A stretch of 59,766 bases of DNA from Acidimicrobiaceae bacterium (GCA_026713105.1 JAPOPC010000022.1:1-59766), one strand, 5' to 3'. Positions 16,219 through 25,742 are shown, counted from the first letter of the stretch. The notes: a model not told the origin generated them from the sequence alone. A program made the numbers and translations.

Positions 16219-18156
16219 ATGGCCATCTTCCAATGCCAGCGGGCAAGAGTCGGGCGCCGAGCGTGCGCCGCAGCAGCGATGGCGGTGCTCGGGGCCGCAT
16301 GCAGCGGGGGTGACACGGAGCCTGTCGATCTCGGCATACCCATCTCGGCGGCACCGAGCGTTGCCACCACCGAGGTGCGTGCCGAAGCGCCCGTGCCGCG
16401 ACAGACCGGCGAATCGCGGACGATCAGCGCCGGTGATGGCGGCTTTCCGGTGCACCGCCAGCCGCCGCCGCCGTCTCTGCCATCGGCGATCAGCATCGGC
16501 GGCGGGCGCATCTGGGTGCCGTGGCCGCCCTACCCCGACCCTGGGGGATCCGCCCCCCAACAAGTGTCCGGTTCGCAGTCGGCGCTGCATGCCGACACGC
16601 AGGCGGGTTACCGGTTCGTCGTGGAACAGCGGGCCCGATGGGAGACGGTGCCTCCCTACTTGGGGGCTGCGCAGGCTGCGCTCGCCGCGGGCACGCGGCT
16701 GGCCGCACGGCGTGCGGGGACCGAGTCGGCCTGGGAACTCGTCGTGGACGCTGCCGGGTTGAGCCACGAGACGCGACTGGCTGCGGATCGGAGCGCCGCC
16801 TACGACCACGTGTCGCTGTGCCCGCCGCATCCGACCGCGGAGGTGCTGGGTCTCGACGTCGGCGAGACGGCGGGCGAGCGCGATCGGGCGAGCGCTGCCA
16901 TCGAGGCCTTCATGGTGGGAATGCGCTCGCCCGGCGACCGCCCGATGCACTCATGGGGCACCACGGTCAACGACATCGCCAAGCTGCTCGTCTACAGCCC
17001 TGGCGAGCCGATGGAGCTTGCCCTCGGCGGCCACAGTCTCACCGACATTGGGTACTTCCCGGGCGACTGGTCACTGCAGGCCCAGCAGTGGCTGACCCGG
17101 CGGGCAGCACAGGGCGCGGTCACTGATTCGCTGGTCGGCCATGCGGCCGTGAGCACCGGTCCCGAGACGCTCTGGGAGGCGTGCAGCGATCTGGCCACGA
17201 TCACCCCCGGCGTGTACACCGAGTCCCACCGCACCCGGCAACTGGAGTCGTTGTGGGCCCGCGGGCTGCGGCTGGAATTCGCCACGCCGCCTGTTGAGCG
17301 GGCATGGATCGCCGACATCAGCGCTGCGGGTCATGCGCTCGCCGTTGTCTGCCATGAGCCTGGGCAGTCGTTTCTGATCGATGCGTCGACGGGTGAGCGA
17401 CTCGATGCCGGCGCCGAACACCTGGCGCAGGTGGAGGCCATGTGGCTCACCTGGTCGCGTCTCAGTTACCGAGTGCTGCGAAATGCACTGTTCGAGGGCG
17501 CCTGTGACAGCGATGCCCTCGGCCGCGGATTGCAGTGGCTGGCCGAGGCCAAAGACGCCCACGCTGCCACGATCGATTGGAGCGAGCCGCGTGCTTGGGC
17601 CTCGGGCGTGCGCAACCAGTGGATCGCCGTCCGCGAATGGGTGGAAGTTCCCCAGTCGGAGGCGTGGCAGGCGCACCGTGATCACGGGTGGCACCTGGCG
17701 TTGTGGTGCCAGACCGGCATTCCCGTCGGCGCACTGGTCAACGGCGAGCTGCGCCGGCCCGAGCTGGCGTCTCATTGCACTGCCGAGCAATGGTCGGCGC
17801 TGGCCGCTGCCGCGGCAGCCGCGCCCGAAGTGACGGCCGAGCTCTCGGCCACGACGTGGGATTCGGGAGCGAGCTGGCACGAGCGCATGTATCTCTCGCC
17901 GTTCAAGTCGCTCGAGCAGGTGCTCGGATGCCCTGCGGATCCCGACCTCATCGGCGAGGCGCTCGCACGGCCGATTGAGCGACGGGCAAAAAAACCGTGG
18001 CCGCCGGGCTCGCTCCCGCTCACTGAGACTGAGCGGGCGTACCCGCGGCCAATGCCGCCGTGCCCGCAGGCCGGCTGGCCGCCGCAGACCGACCGCTACT
18101 GGTGGCCTGCCGCAGCACCGTTGGTCGAAGCGGCGCTCGCTGAGGTGTCCTCATGA
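16219..18156 (+). CDS. Large lipoprotein of unknown function, first gene of the Tad-like operon
   Basis: 645 residues from ATG 16219 (GTG 16216 adjacent), with an AGGAG site upstream. The N-terminus has arginines, a hydrophobic stretch and a lipobox (MAVLGAAC, cysteine about residue 30), so the mature protein should be a membrane-anchored extracellular lipoprotein. The rest is soluble, rich in Trp, Ala and Glu, with a Pro-rich segment at about residues 75-115 and a C-terminal PPxP-rich part. I recognise no domain. It overlaps the next gene by ATGA, so it belongs to the same transcript as the pilus genes. Confidence 0.75.
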   Translation: MAIFQCQRARVGRRACAAAAMAVLGAACSGGDTEPVDLGIPISAAPSVATTEVRAEAPVPRQTGESRTISAGDGGFPVHRQPPPPSLPSAISIGGGRIWVPWPPYPDPGGSAPQQVSGSQSALHADTQAGYRFVVEQRARWETVPPYLGAAQAALAAGTRLAARRAGTESAWELVVDAAGLSHETRLAADRSAAYDHVSLCPPHPTAEVLGLDVGETAGERDRASAAIEAFMVGMRSPGDRPMHSWGTTVNDIAKLLVYSPGEPMELALGGHSLTDIGYFPGDWSLQAQQWLTRRAAQGAVTDSLVGHAAVSTGPETLWEACSDLATITPGVYTESHRTRQLESLWARGLRLEFATPPVERAWIADISAAGHALAVVCHEPGQSFLIDASTGERLDAGAEHLAQVEAMWLTWSRLSYRVLRNALFEGACDSDALGRGLQWLAEAKDAHAATIDWSEPRAWASGVRNQWIAVREWVEVPQSEAWQAHRDHGWHLALWCQTGIPVGALVNGELRRPELASHCTAEQWSALAAAAAAAPEVTAELSATTWDSGASWHERMYLSPFKSLEQVLGCPADPDLIGEALARPIERRAKKPWPPGSLPLTETERAYPRPMPPCPQAGWPPQTDRYWWPAAAPLVEAALAEVSS

Positions 18157-20636
18157 GCGCCCTGCGCGGCTTGCCGGCCGAGCCTCATGAAGGACGTGGA
18201 GGCGGCTTGCGGCTCCCAGCTTGGTGGACGCTCGCTGTCGTGCTAGCGGTGCTCCCGCTAGCGGTGATGGCTGCACGCAGCGAGGCTGCCGGGGCGCAGA
18301 CATCGGTGACGCCGGTGCTGAGCTGCGGCGGCATGGTGCTCGACAGCGGCAGTGGAACCTGCCTGACGCCGCGCACTGAGACCGTGCTTCGCCCCTCAGG
18401 CTGCCCGGCGGGCTCGACGAAGGCGGCCGGGCAGTACGGCGGTCACGTGTGCCAGACGAAAGTGACCCGCAAGGTGGAGACAGGCCGGACGAAGCAGGTG
18501 TACAGCCGCACGACCTATGACAGGGTGTGGATGCCGACCGGCACCAAGCGAGTCCAAACCGGCACCAACCGCGTCTGGGTGCCGCCGAGCACGATGGTCG
18601 AGCCGCTGGTGCCGCCTGTGAGGGTGCAGGTCGGCACCCGCACTTCGTCGAAGACCGTCACCCGCCCAGGACCCGAGGTGCTCTACAAGGTCAGCTACAA
18701 GGTGACGGTGCGGACCGAGCGTGTGGTACGGCGATGCGCATTCGATCCGATCGCGGGTCGGCGGTGCTGGAACGAGACCGTCGGCGGGAAGCGCACCGAG
18801 ACTCGCACACGGCTCGAGTGCTGCATTGCGGGACCGCCGATCACCCGGACGATCACTACCAAAGTCCCTGTCTATAGCTACCGAACCTCGATGACGGTGA
18901 CCGTTCCCGGCTACTGGAGCGAGACACCCGTCTACGACGTGGTCGAGACCGGCTACTGGGATCGGGTGCCCACGATCCATTACACGACCGTGCCGGTCTA
19001 TGAGACGGTCGTCGAGTGGGTGACAGCGGCGGCGACGCAGGGCCCGTGCCCCGCCGGATGGCGCTCCGCCGGGAGTCAGTGTTCGCGTACCGTGCTGGGC
19101 CCGCCGTCAGCAGCGCCGGCCCAGAGCTGCCCGTCGGGAACGACGCCCCGTTATGGGGACGCACTCGGCGGCACCGGTCCTTCGGTGCTGACGTGCCAGT
19201 CGAATGCGCCCGGCTCAGACACCGACACCGGCACCGAGCAGGAGGACAGCGGTGGTTCGGAGACCTCGCCCGACGGCGGCGCTCGTCCGCTGCACCATCT
19301 CGCCGGCGAGAGCGACGAGCGGCTCGCCGAACTGGGCATCCACCGGTGCGCTGACGGGCTGCTGTCGTATGTGCCCTGCGACGAGCTGCCGGGTCGCACG
19401 TGGGAGAGCGACTCCGACGTCTGCGACGGCATCGACGGCACGACGTACCGGCCCGACCATGGCGGGAGCTGCGTCACCGAGAGCGACCTGCTCAACAAGT
19501 GCACGACGCCCGGCGACTGCGAGGAGACCACCGTGCGCACCTACTGCCCCGCGATCGGCGAGCTGGCGGACACGCAGATACAGGAGCACGCTCACCCTGG
19601 CCGCGGCGCGGAGACCTACCGGGTGTGCGTGTTCGACTGTGCGAGCTTCGGCACGCTGCCCCCGTATGTGCAGACCCGCATCAACGGCTCGTACGACTAT
19701 GCCTGCCTGCCGGTCCCCGAGCCCGAAGAGGAGCCATCGCCGACGACCACCAGCACGATCCCGACCACGACCACCACCACCGAGCCTGGCGAAGACGACG
19801 GTGACGACGATGGCGACGATGACGACGACCCAGGCGACCCACCCGACGTCACTGGGCCGGATACGACCAGGCCCGACACGACCAGGCCCGACACGACCGG
19901 GCCCGACACGACGGAGCCGGATACGACCGGGCCCGACACGACGGAGCCTGATACCACCGAGCCTGACACCACCGGGCCCCCCGGCGACAGGTGCGCACCG
20001 GTGCCGCCGGCCACGGCCGTCGCCGACGCACTGGCGTGGGAATCGCGTGTGCGCTCGACGGCCGCGGCCGACGCCGCCCAACGCGATATGCCCGGCGGAG
20101 GTCGGTTCCTGCAGGTAGCACCCGGACGCGGCTGGATGAGCGCAGCCCGCGCCAGTGAGATCACCGACGCGAACTGCACGTGGGTCGCGACCCACGTGCG
20201 CACTGCTTGGTCGGAATTACGACCGTGGGAGCCTCCCGAGCGCCGGGCGATGATGGCAGACGATGACACCAGGCGCCTGGTGCAGCGTTGGGATGCGCTG
20301 AGCGCAGAGCATCGGCGTCTCACGAGTCAATGGCATCGACCGGGTGCCGTTCCGTCCGACATCGTCTGCACGGTCGGCGACGCCTCCGGGCCGGGCGCAT
20401 CGGCGGCGTGCGGGTGGGTGCTCGCTCGTCCGGCGGCATACGCCTGGCGAGCTGCCATGTGCTTCGAGCCGCAGACCTCACCGGGCCGATCAAGGCCCGG
20501 ATCGCCGAATCGCAGCGAGCCCGCTGCGGACGATCCATGCTGGGTGCGGCTCGGCTCGGGCGTGGACTGGATTCGCTCGGTCGGCGACTACGCCGACGGC
20601 CGCGTGACCCTCACCCAGAGCGGGAACGGTTCGTGA
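18153..20636 (+). CDS. Large secreted surface protein with Val/Tyr-rich ladder and PDTT repeats
   Basis: 827 residues. A signal peptide (about residues 21-46, WWTLAVVLAVLPLAVMAARS) is followed by about 300 residues of alternating Val/Thr/Arg/Tyr strands (TYDRVWMPTGTKRVQTG, TVPGYWSETPVYDVVETGYW) likely to form beta structure. A Cys-containing region follows, then a Thr/Pro linker, an Asp-rich run (DDGDDDGDDDDD), eight PDTTx pentapeptides (569-608), and a C-terminal globular part. No closing LPxTG anchor is seen. No known family recognised. It may be an adhesin or pilus-associated protein. It overlaps its neighbours at both ends (ATGA, GTGA). Confidence 0.75.
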   Translation: MSALRGLPAEPHEGRGGGLRLPAWWTLAVVLAVLPLAVMAARSEAAGAQTSVTPVLSCGGMVLDSGSGTCLTPRTETVLRPSGCPAGSTKAAGQYGGHVCQTKVTRKVETGRTKQVYSRTTYDRVWMPTGTKRVQTGTNRVWVPPSTMVEPLVPPVRVQVGTRTSSKTVTRPGPEVLYKVSYKVTVRTERVVRRCAFDPIAGRRCWNETVGGKRTETRTRLECCIAGPPITRTITTKVPVYSYRTSMTVTVPGYWSETPVYDVVETGYWDRVPTIHYTTVPVYETVVEWVTAAATQGPCPAGWRSAGSQCSRTVLGPPSAAPAQSCPSGTTPRYGDALGGTGPSVLTCQSNAPGSDTDTGTEQEDSGGSETSPDGGARPLHHLAGESDERLAELGIHRCADGLLSYVPCDELPGRTWESDSDVCDGIDGTTYRPDHGGSCVTESDLLNKCTTPGDCEETTVRTYCPAIGELADTQIQEHAHPGRGAETYRVCVFDCASFGTLPPYVQTRINGSYDYACLPVPEPEEEPSPTTTSTIPTTTTTTEPGEDDGDDDGDDDDDPGDPPDVTGPDTTRPDTTRPDTTGPDTTEPDTTGPDTTEPDTTEPDTTGPPGDRCAPVPPATAVADALAWESRVRSTAAADAAQRDMPGGGRFLQVAPGRGWMSAARASEITDANCTWVATHVRTAWSELRPWEPPERRAMMADDDTRRLVQRWDALSAEHRRLTSQWHRPGAVPSDIVCTVGDASGPGASAACGWVLARPAAYAWRAAMCFEPQTSPGRSRPGSPNRSEPAADDPCWVRLGSGVDWIRSVGDYADGRVTLTQSGNGS
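19857..19976 (+). repeat. Eight tandem 15-bp repeats encoding PDTTx
   Basis: Eight in-frame 15-base units encode PDTT followed by R, R, G, E, G, E, E, G. The block follows an Asp-rich tract and forms an extended linker in the secreted protein. Copy number could vary without frameshift. Confidence 0.9.
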
Positions 20637-21391
20637 CCTCCGCAGGGCCAACGGGATACTCGGCCGACGGTCAGCCGCCGGGTCTCGCCGGCGGGCCGCG
20701 GCATGGCCCGGAGCCGTGGCGCCTGGGGGCTGCAGCGCTGATCGTTGCCACCGTCGTGGCTGCGATCTGGCTGTGGGGTCGTCCCCATGCCGAGCCGCCG
20801 GCCGCGCTGGCGGCGATCACATCGGAGGCGTGGATGGCGGGTCAGCCGCCGGGCGCGTTCGAACTCGTCGAAGTGGCAGCGCAGCTCGCAGAACAGCTCG
20901 CCGATCCGAGTTCGATCCCGGGCAGCGTCGCGACCCATGACCTCCCGTCGGGAACGCTCGTGACGCCAGCCTTGCTCGGCGTCGCCAGCGACGCCAGCGG
21001 CGCGCTCACTGCGATGCGCTTTCCGGCAGACACCTCGGCCTGGCCGGCGCCCGGTCCGGGTGCGGGCAGCCGAGCCGTGGTGGCAGGCGTGCTCGGCGGC
21101 TGCGCTCTCGACGTGACGACCTTGGCAGGTGGCGCCGAGGGCAGCATCGTGGTTCGAGTCGATGCGCCTGGAGCTGCGCGCTACGCGAACGCGTCCGAGC
21201 TCGACGGGCTCGTGGCGTGGCCGGCGCCGCCCGACGGCTGGCCCGAGTGCCGCTCGCCGGGGGCCGGCAACACGCTCCCGTGGTCGGGTTACGGCAGCGG
21301 GGCGTCGCCCGGATTCGACCGCCAGACACCGCCCGGATTCGGCAGCGAGGCGCCGTCGGCGACACCGTCGGGGAACCCGGCGGAGGGCTGA
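20633..21391 (+). CDS. CpaB/RcpC-like SAF-domain protein
   Basis: 252 residues from GTG 20633, overlapping the preceding stop as GTGA. One N-terminal membrane segment (LGAAALIVATVVAAIWLWG, about residues 31-49) is followed by an extracytoplasmic domain. The stretch SVATHDLPSGTLVTPALLGV matches the SAF-type motif of CpaB/RcpC pilus assembly proteins. The C-terminus is Gly/Pro-rich. In Tad systems CpaB connects the pilus machinery to the cell envelope. The assignment rests on the motif plus position directly before the ATPase. Confidence 0.65.
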   Translation: MTSAGPTGYSADGQPPGLAGGPRHGPEPWRLGAAALIVATVVAAIWLWGRPHAEPPAALAAITSEAWMAGQPPGAFELVEVAAQLAEQLADPSSIPGSVATHDLPSGTLVTPALLGVASDASGALTAMRFPADTSAWPAPGPGAGSRAVVAGVLGGCALDVTTLAGGAEGSIVVRVDAPGAARYANASELDGLVAWPAPPDGWPECRSPGAGNTLPWSGYGSGASPGFDRQTPPGFGSEAPSATPSGNPAEG

Positions 21392-21394
21392 GAA

Positions 21395-23431
21395 ATGCTC
21401 CTGGTGCTGTGCGACGACGCCGTGAAACCTGCGGCGCGCGACTGGTGCCGGGACGCGCTGCGTGCAGGGCTGTCGGCTGCCGCGGGCCAGGTCTTCATCT
21501 GGTCCGACGTGTCGTCGATGTCGCCGCCCGTGGGGTCGGGCGAGCCGTGCGTGGTCTGGCTGACCAGCTCTGCTGAGCGCGATGTGATCGCCGCGGCGGC
21601 AGCGGCGGCCAGCGAGATCGTGCTGCTGCTCGGCGCCTCGGCCGGGTTGTCTGCGGCTCGATCCGGCGACGGCACCGAGGTGGCGCGGGCTTGGCATGCA
21701 GCGGCTTCGGTCACGGTGCCGCGGGTCGCGGTCTGGCTGCCGGCGGCCGGCGGCGGCCGGGGGGATCCCACCGGTGAGCTTTCTGCGGCCCTCGGGGCCG
21801 ACCGGGTCGTGCGCATCAAGCGGATGGGCACGCGCAGCGCACTTCGTCAGATGCACCGGCTCGGCCGTGCGCTCACTGCGTCGGCATGTGCGCCCCAGCG
21901 GCTCGACCGCTCCGACGGCGCTGTGCGGCGACGCAACGCCGCCCGCGCTGCCACCGATGCCCTCGAAGACCTGCTGGCCGAGCCCGATGTCGAGGAGTTC
22001 CAGATCCGCGGCGGGGAGTCGATGCTGGTCCAGTACGCCGGGGGCCGAGTCGAGCGCCGGCCGTCGCCGTTCGCAGCAGACGCCGATCTCATCGAGGCGG
22101 TGCGATTCCTGGCCGGCTATTCCGGCGATCGCCCGCAGCGCTTCGACGAGCTCGACCCGCGCCTCGACGTGCGCGTGGGGGACCGTTGGCGGCTCCACGC
22201 CGAGGCGTTCGTCACCAGCCCGCCGAACGTCGTGCTGCGTTCCAACATGGCCGGGCGGATCCGTCTTGACGATCTCGGCGTCGCGTCGCCAGAGCTGGGC
22301 AGCGTGCTGATCGAGGCCATCACCGGTCGGGTGCGAGCGAACGTGGTGGTGGCAGCGGCGATGGGCGGCGGCAAGACCACGCTGTGCCAGGCGCTGCTGG
22401 CGGCGGTGCCCGATCACGAGCGCATCGACACCATCGAGGACACTCCCGAGCTTCGCCTGCACGAGTACGGCATTCACCCCAACACCTACGAGCGGCTGAC
22501 CCGCGATCCCAACCAGGACGGTCACGGGCGCCATTCCATGGCCGATCACATCCGGGATGCCAAGCGGGCCAATGCCGCCAAGCTCGTGGTGGGCGAGATC
22601 CGCGGCGAGGGCTGCGCGGCGCTGCTCGACGCCATGTCGTCGGGGCTCGACGGCTGCCTGGTCACGCTGCATTCCCAGCCCGGCAAGGGCGTGCTCGAGA
22701 AGCTGGTGGCCTACGCCTGCTCGGAGGGCGCCGAGCCCGACTATGCCCGCCGGCAGATCGCCTCGGCGGTGGACCTGTGCGTGTGGCTGGGCCGCAACGA
22801 CGCAGGCGAGCGCGTCGTGGCAGATGTCACCCAGCTCACCGGCATCGATGAGCTGTCGGGTGTCATCTCCACGACGTGCCTGTGGGCGCTGCAGCCGGGC
22901 GATCGCTGGGCGACGCCCCGCGGGCGTCCCATGGGTCGGGTGGCACAGATCTGCGGCGTCGCCGGGGTCGCGTTCGACAGCGACCCTCAGCCCGACGGAC
23001 CGACGCTGTTCTCCCAGATCGTCGACACCCCCGGACCCGCACTGTCCGACCCGTCCGAACCCACGCCCCCCGACATGCCCGGACCTTCGTCCCTCGACCC
23101 GTCCGCACTCACCCCCTCCGACGCAGCCGTTCCCGAGCGCACGTCTGCACTGGCAGACAACCCCGCTCCCCGTGGCCCCGCTTCTCCTGCTAGCGCGGTT
23201 CGCGCCAGCAATCCGGTTCCGTCGCGGCAGCCTTCGGGCGGTTCGGAACCCGCGGTACGTGCAGGCCAAGGGCCGACGTCGGCCGCGCCGCAGCACGACT
23301 CGCCGATGTTCGACGCGGTCTCCTGCGACGGTGCCAAGCGGGGTGACGTGTTGTGGGATCCGGGCCCGCTCGTGCCGATCGACGACCCGCCGCCCTACGA
23401 ACCGCTCGTCGACGAGGAGGCTGCGTGCTGA
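21395..23431 (+). CDS. tadA: TadA/CpaF-type secretion ATPase with extra N- and C-terminal regions
   Basis: 678 residues. Residues about 190-540 form the type II/IV secretion ATPase: DVEEFQIRGGESMLVQY, Walker A AAAMGGGKTT (K327), DTIEDTPELRL, Walker B-like LVVGEIRGEG (E401) and TLHSQPGKGVLEKL. Residues 1-180 form a separate domain with no P-loop, perhaps a degenerate TadZ/CpaE-like module (VFIWSDVSSM, SEIVLLLGAS). The last 130 residues are Pro/Ser-rich and disordered. A hexameric ATPase of this type powers pilus assembly at the cytoplasmic membrane. It lies in the typical order before tadB and tadC. Confidence 0.88.
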   Translation: MLLVLCDDAVKPAARDWCRDALRAGLSAAAGQVFIWSDVSSMSPPVGSGEPCVVWLTSSAERDVIAAAAAAASEIVLLLGASAGLSAARSGDGTEVARAWHAAASVTVPRVAVWLPAAGGGRGDPTGELSAALGADRVVRIKRMGTRSALRQMHRLGRALTASACAPQRLDRSDGAVRRRNAARAATDALEDLLAEPDVEEFQIRGGESMLVQYAGGRVERRPSPFAADADLIEAVRFLAGYSGDRPQRFDELDPRLDVRVGDRWRLHAEAFVTSPPNVVLRSNMAGRIRLDDLGVASPELGSVLIEAITGRVRANVVVAAAMGGGKTTLCQALLAAVPDHERIDTIEDTPELRLHEYGIHPNTYERLTRDPNQDGHGRHSMADHIRDAKRANAAKLVVGEIRGEGCAALLDAMSSGLDGCLVTLHSQPGKGVLEKLVAYACSEGAEPDYARRQIASAVDLCVWLGRNDAGERVVADVTQLTGIDELSGVISTTCLWALQPGDRWATPRGRPMGRVAQICGVAGVAFDSDPQPDGPTLFSQIVDTPGPALSDPSEPTPPDMPGPSSLDPSALTPSDAAVPERTSALADNPAPRGPASPASAVRASNPVPSRQPSGGSEPAVRAGQGPTSAAPQHDSPMFDAVSCDGAKRGDVLWDPGPLVPIDDPPPYEPLVDEEAAC

Positions 23432-24198
23432 ACTTCGTGGCACTCGGCGTCGCCGGTTCCAGCGCTGCGCTGTGGGCTCTGTTTTCTGATGTCGTCCGGG
23501 CTCGACCTGCCGAGGGAGCCTCGCTGCGCTGGCCCTGGCTGGTAAGCGGGATGGCGGCCTTCTGCGCCGGCTTGCTGTTCGGCCCTGCTGCGGCTGGGCT
23601 GGCAGCCGCGGTGGCGGGCATCTGTGCGTGGTGTGCTGCGACGGTCACGCGCAGTCGCTCGCGCGTGGCAGAGGCGGAATCGGTCGCGCAGTTCGCAGCC
23701 GTCCTGGCCAATCAGGCGCAGGTTTCCCGAACGGTGGTGGACGCGCTCGAAACGTCGGCGCCGCTGGCTTCGGGGCCGATGGCGCAGACCGCGGCCAGGT
23801 TCGTCGCCGAGTGCCGCAGCATCGGCGTCGAGGCGGCAGCGCAGCAGTTCGCAGCCGGCGGCGAGGGCGCCGTCGCCGCGTGGCTGGCAGATGCCGTGGC
23901 CGTGGCCGCATCCAGCGGAGGCGAGTGGGTGCCGATCCTGGAGGTGGTGGAGTCTGAGGCGGCTGAGGCGGCTGCGACGGCCCGGCACTTTCACCGCCAC
24001 GTCGCTGCAAACCTGCCCCAGCTCGGCCTCGCCGCAGCGCTCGGCGCCGCCGTGGCGCTCGGCAGCGCACTCGTGAGCCCCGATTCCTGGGCGTGGCTGA
24101 GCGGGCCCCAAGGTCAACGCGTCGGTCTCGCAGCCACCGTGATCGGCGTCGCGCTGTGCGCACGCCCGCTCGCCACGGCATGGGAGATGCTGCGATGA
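23425..24198 (+). CDS. tadB: TadB-like pilus assembly platform membrane protein
   Basis: 257 residues from GTG 23425, overlapping the ATPase stop by seven bases. It has N-terminal membrane segments, a cytoplasmic helical region of the type II secretion F family (QFAAVLANQAQVSRTVVDALETSAPL, with a repeat-like second half FVAECRSIGVEAA), and two C-terminal membrane segments (LAAALGAAVALGSALV, GLAATVIGVALCA). The arrangement matches TadB inner-membrane platform proteins. It is shorter than many TadB proteins. Confidence 0.8.
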   Translation: MLNFVALGVAGSSAALWALFSDVVRARPAEGASLRWPWLVSGMAAFCAGLLFGPAAAGLAAAVAGICAWCAATVTRSRSRVAEAESVAQFAAVLANQAQVSRTVVDALETSAPLASGPMAQTAARFVAECRSIGVEAAAQQFAAGGEGAVAAWLADAVAVAASSGGEWVPILEVVESEAAEAAATARHFHRHVAANLPQLGLAAALGAAVALGSALVSPDSWAWLSGPQGQRVGLAATVIGVALCARPLATAWEMLR

Positions 24199-24962
24199 GC
24201 GGCGCCCTTCCGCCGCTCGGCGCCGTCGCCCTGTGGGCCATGGCGGGAACTGGCGTGGTCGCCGCGCTCGGCTCGCTCTCGACGAGCGAGCGCAAACGTC
24301 GCAACCGCAGGCGGCTGGCTGCGCTGGGCTGGAGCACCCCTCGCCTCACCATGCTCACCGCTGCTGTTGCGGTAGCGGCCGTCGGTGTGGGGTTCGTCGC
24401 TGGTGCCCGGCTGCCCGCGCAGGGTGCCGCGTCGCCGACCTCAGCGTTGGCATGGTCGCTGCTCGTGGCGGTGGTGGCGTCGTGGGGCGTGCCGGCGGTC
24501 GTTGCCAGCGCGGTGCTGTCGGGTCATCGCCGCCGGCTGGACGGTGCCGTGCTGCTGTGGCTGCGCCGTATCCGCTTGTTCGTGGCCGCCGGACGGCCGA
24601 TCAGCGTGGCCGTGCTCGATGCGGCGGAGCGTGTCACCGACCCGGCCTTCGCGCCCGCTGCGGGTGCTGTCAATGCGGCGGTGATCGGCGGCCGCGACCC
24701 GCTCGGCGCCGTGGCTGCCCAGCTCGCCGATTCGCCGACCGCCTCGCTGCTGCGCACGGTGGACGCCGCGGAGCGGTCCGGCGCCGCCGCCTCACAACTG
24801 CTCGACCGTGTGCTGGACCGCGTGGTGCGAGCCATCGACGACCGCCACCGCGAAGCCATCGACCGCCTCGGCCGAACCGTCGGCGCATCCGCCTCGCTGC
24901 TCGCAGTGGTGGCCTCCGCCGTCGTCATGGTGACCATCGTCATGACCCTGCCGAGCGTGTAA
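24195..24962 (+). CDS. tadC: TadC-like pilus assembly platform membrane protein
   Basis: 255 residues, ATG overlapping the tadB stop as ATGA. Hydrophobic N-terminal segments, a central region LLWLRRIRLFVAAGRPISVAVLDAAERV typical of the T2SSF-like fold, and a C-terminal membrane segment (SLLAVVASAVVMVTIVMTLPSV) indicate the second platform protein. The ABC order and the ATGA coupling support co-assembly with TadB. Confidence 0.8.
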   Translation: MSGALPPLGAVALWAMAGTGVVAALGSLSTSERKRRNRRRLAALGWSTPRLTMLTAAVAVAAVGVGFVAGARLPAQGAASPTSALAWSLLVAVVASWGVPAVVASAVLSGHRRRLDGAVLLWLRRIRLFVAAGRPISVAVLDAAERVTDPAFAPAAGAVNAAVIGGRDPLGAVAAQLADSPTASLLRTVDAAERSGAAASQLLDRVLDRVVRAIDDRHREAIDRLGRTVGASASLLAVVASAVVMVTIVMTLPSV

Positions 24963-25041
24963 GGCCGCCGATGAGCGCCGCATGCAACTACTCCGCCGCA
25001 AGGAACCCAACCGCCCGAAGGAACGGGCAAGGAGCCAACTC

Positions 25042-25254
25042 ATGGATTCACCAGTCACCAAGCTGATCTTCATCGCCGCCGCAGTCGCCGCCTCAGTGCT
25101 GGTCGTAGCAGTCATGTGGACCACCCTTAGCGCCAACGCTCCGCAGTCGACTGGCGACGCAGTCAATTACTCGAAGATTCAGTCGCCGGGGCTCTGCACC
25201 GCCGTGGGCGGCAATTGGACAGGGCCCGATGATTCCGGCGCTTGCGCCGGGTGA
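25042..25254 (+). CDS. Small membrane protein, candidate atypical Flp-like pilin
   Basis: 70 residues. ATG 25042 is chosen because AAGGAG sits seven bases upstream; an in-frame ATG at 24982 lacks that. A short N-terminus (MDSPVTK) is followed by a hydrophobic helix (LIFIAAAVAASVLVVAVMW) and a polar tail with two cysteines in a C-x4-GGNW-x7-C arrangement. Size and position right after tadC match Flp pilins, but no G/E prepilin cleavage motif is visible. It may be an unusual pilin or a membrane accessory. Confidence 0.6.
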   Translation: MDSPVTKLIFIAAAVAASVLVVAVMWTTLSANAPQSTGDAVNYSKIQSPGLCTAVGGNWTGPDDSGACAG

Positions 25255-25292
25255 TCTGACCGTCCTCATGTCCCGAGACTGAGCGAGCTGGC

Positions 25293-25709
25293 ATGGATAG
25301 CTCAATCTCGATCCTGCGGTTGTTCAGCGTGCTGGTTGTGTTCCTGGCGCTCGTGGTTTCGATGTTCACCCGCCAGGTCGGCGCCGTGGCTGCGCAGGGT
25401 GCCGCTGACGCCGCGGCTTTCGCCGTGATCGACCTCGTACCGCCGGAATGGGACTGCACCGAAGTGACCCTGCCTGCCAGTGCCACGGCGACCGCGGCCC
25501 AGGCAGCAGTGGACCGCACGGCGCAGCTCGCTGCTGTGCAGCCCACTTCGGTCGAGGTGAGCACCGACGGCACATGTTCGGTCATTGTGTCGGTGCGGGT
25601 CTCATCGGAAGGTTGGCTCGGGTCGCGCGACGCACTCGGCGTGGCCTGTCGCCGCCCGCCGTCGGTCGAGGGTGCCGCGCTGTGGGCGCCGGTGGCACCG
25701 CCGTGCTGA
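25293..25709 (+). CDS. TadE/TadF-like pseudopilin-type protein (first of three)
   Basis: 138 residues. N-terminal hydrophobic helix (LRLFSVLVVFLALVVSMF) preceded by a short polar start, then RQVGAVAAQGAADAAAFAVIDL, the Ala-rich helix typical of TadE-like minor pilins, then a beta-rich domain with three cysteines. It lies downstream of tadABC, as tadE/tadF genes do. It would be exported and may be a minor pilin. Assignment is by architecture, not clear motif identity. Confidence 0.6.
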   Translation: MDSSISILRLFSVLVVFLALVVSMFTRQVGAVAAQGAADAAAFAVIDLVPPEWDCTEVTLPASATATAAQAAVDRTAQLAAVQPTSVEVSTDGTCSVIVSVRVSSEGWLGSRDALGVACRRPPSVEGAALWAPVAPPC

Positions 25710-25742
25710 GCAGCGCCGCGTCCGACTGGGGGAGGCCGGCTC

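Noticed and set aside
20588..23443. Minus-strand open frame of 951 codons opposite the Tad genes
   Set aside because: It is antisense to the CpaB-like and TadA genes, has Arg-rich unstructured composition and no ribosome site. The plus-strand reading has recognisable motifs.
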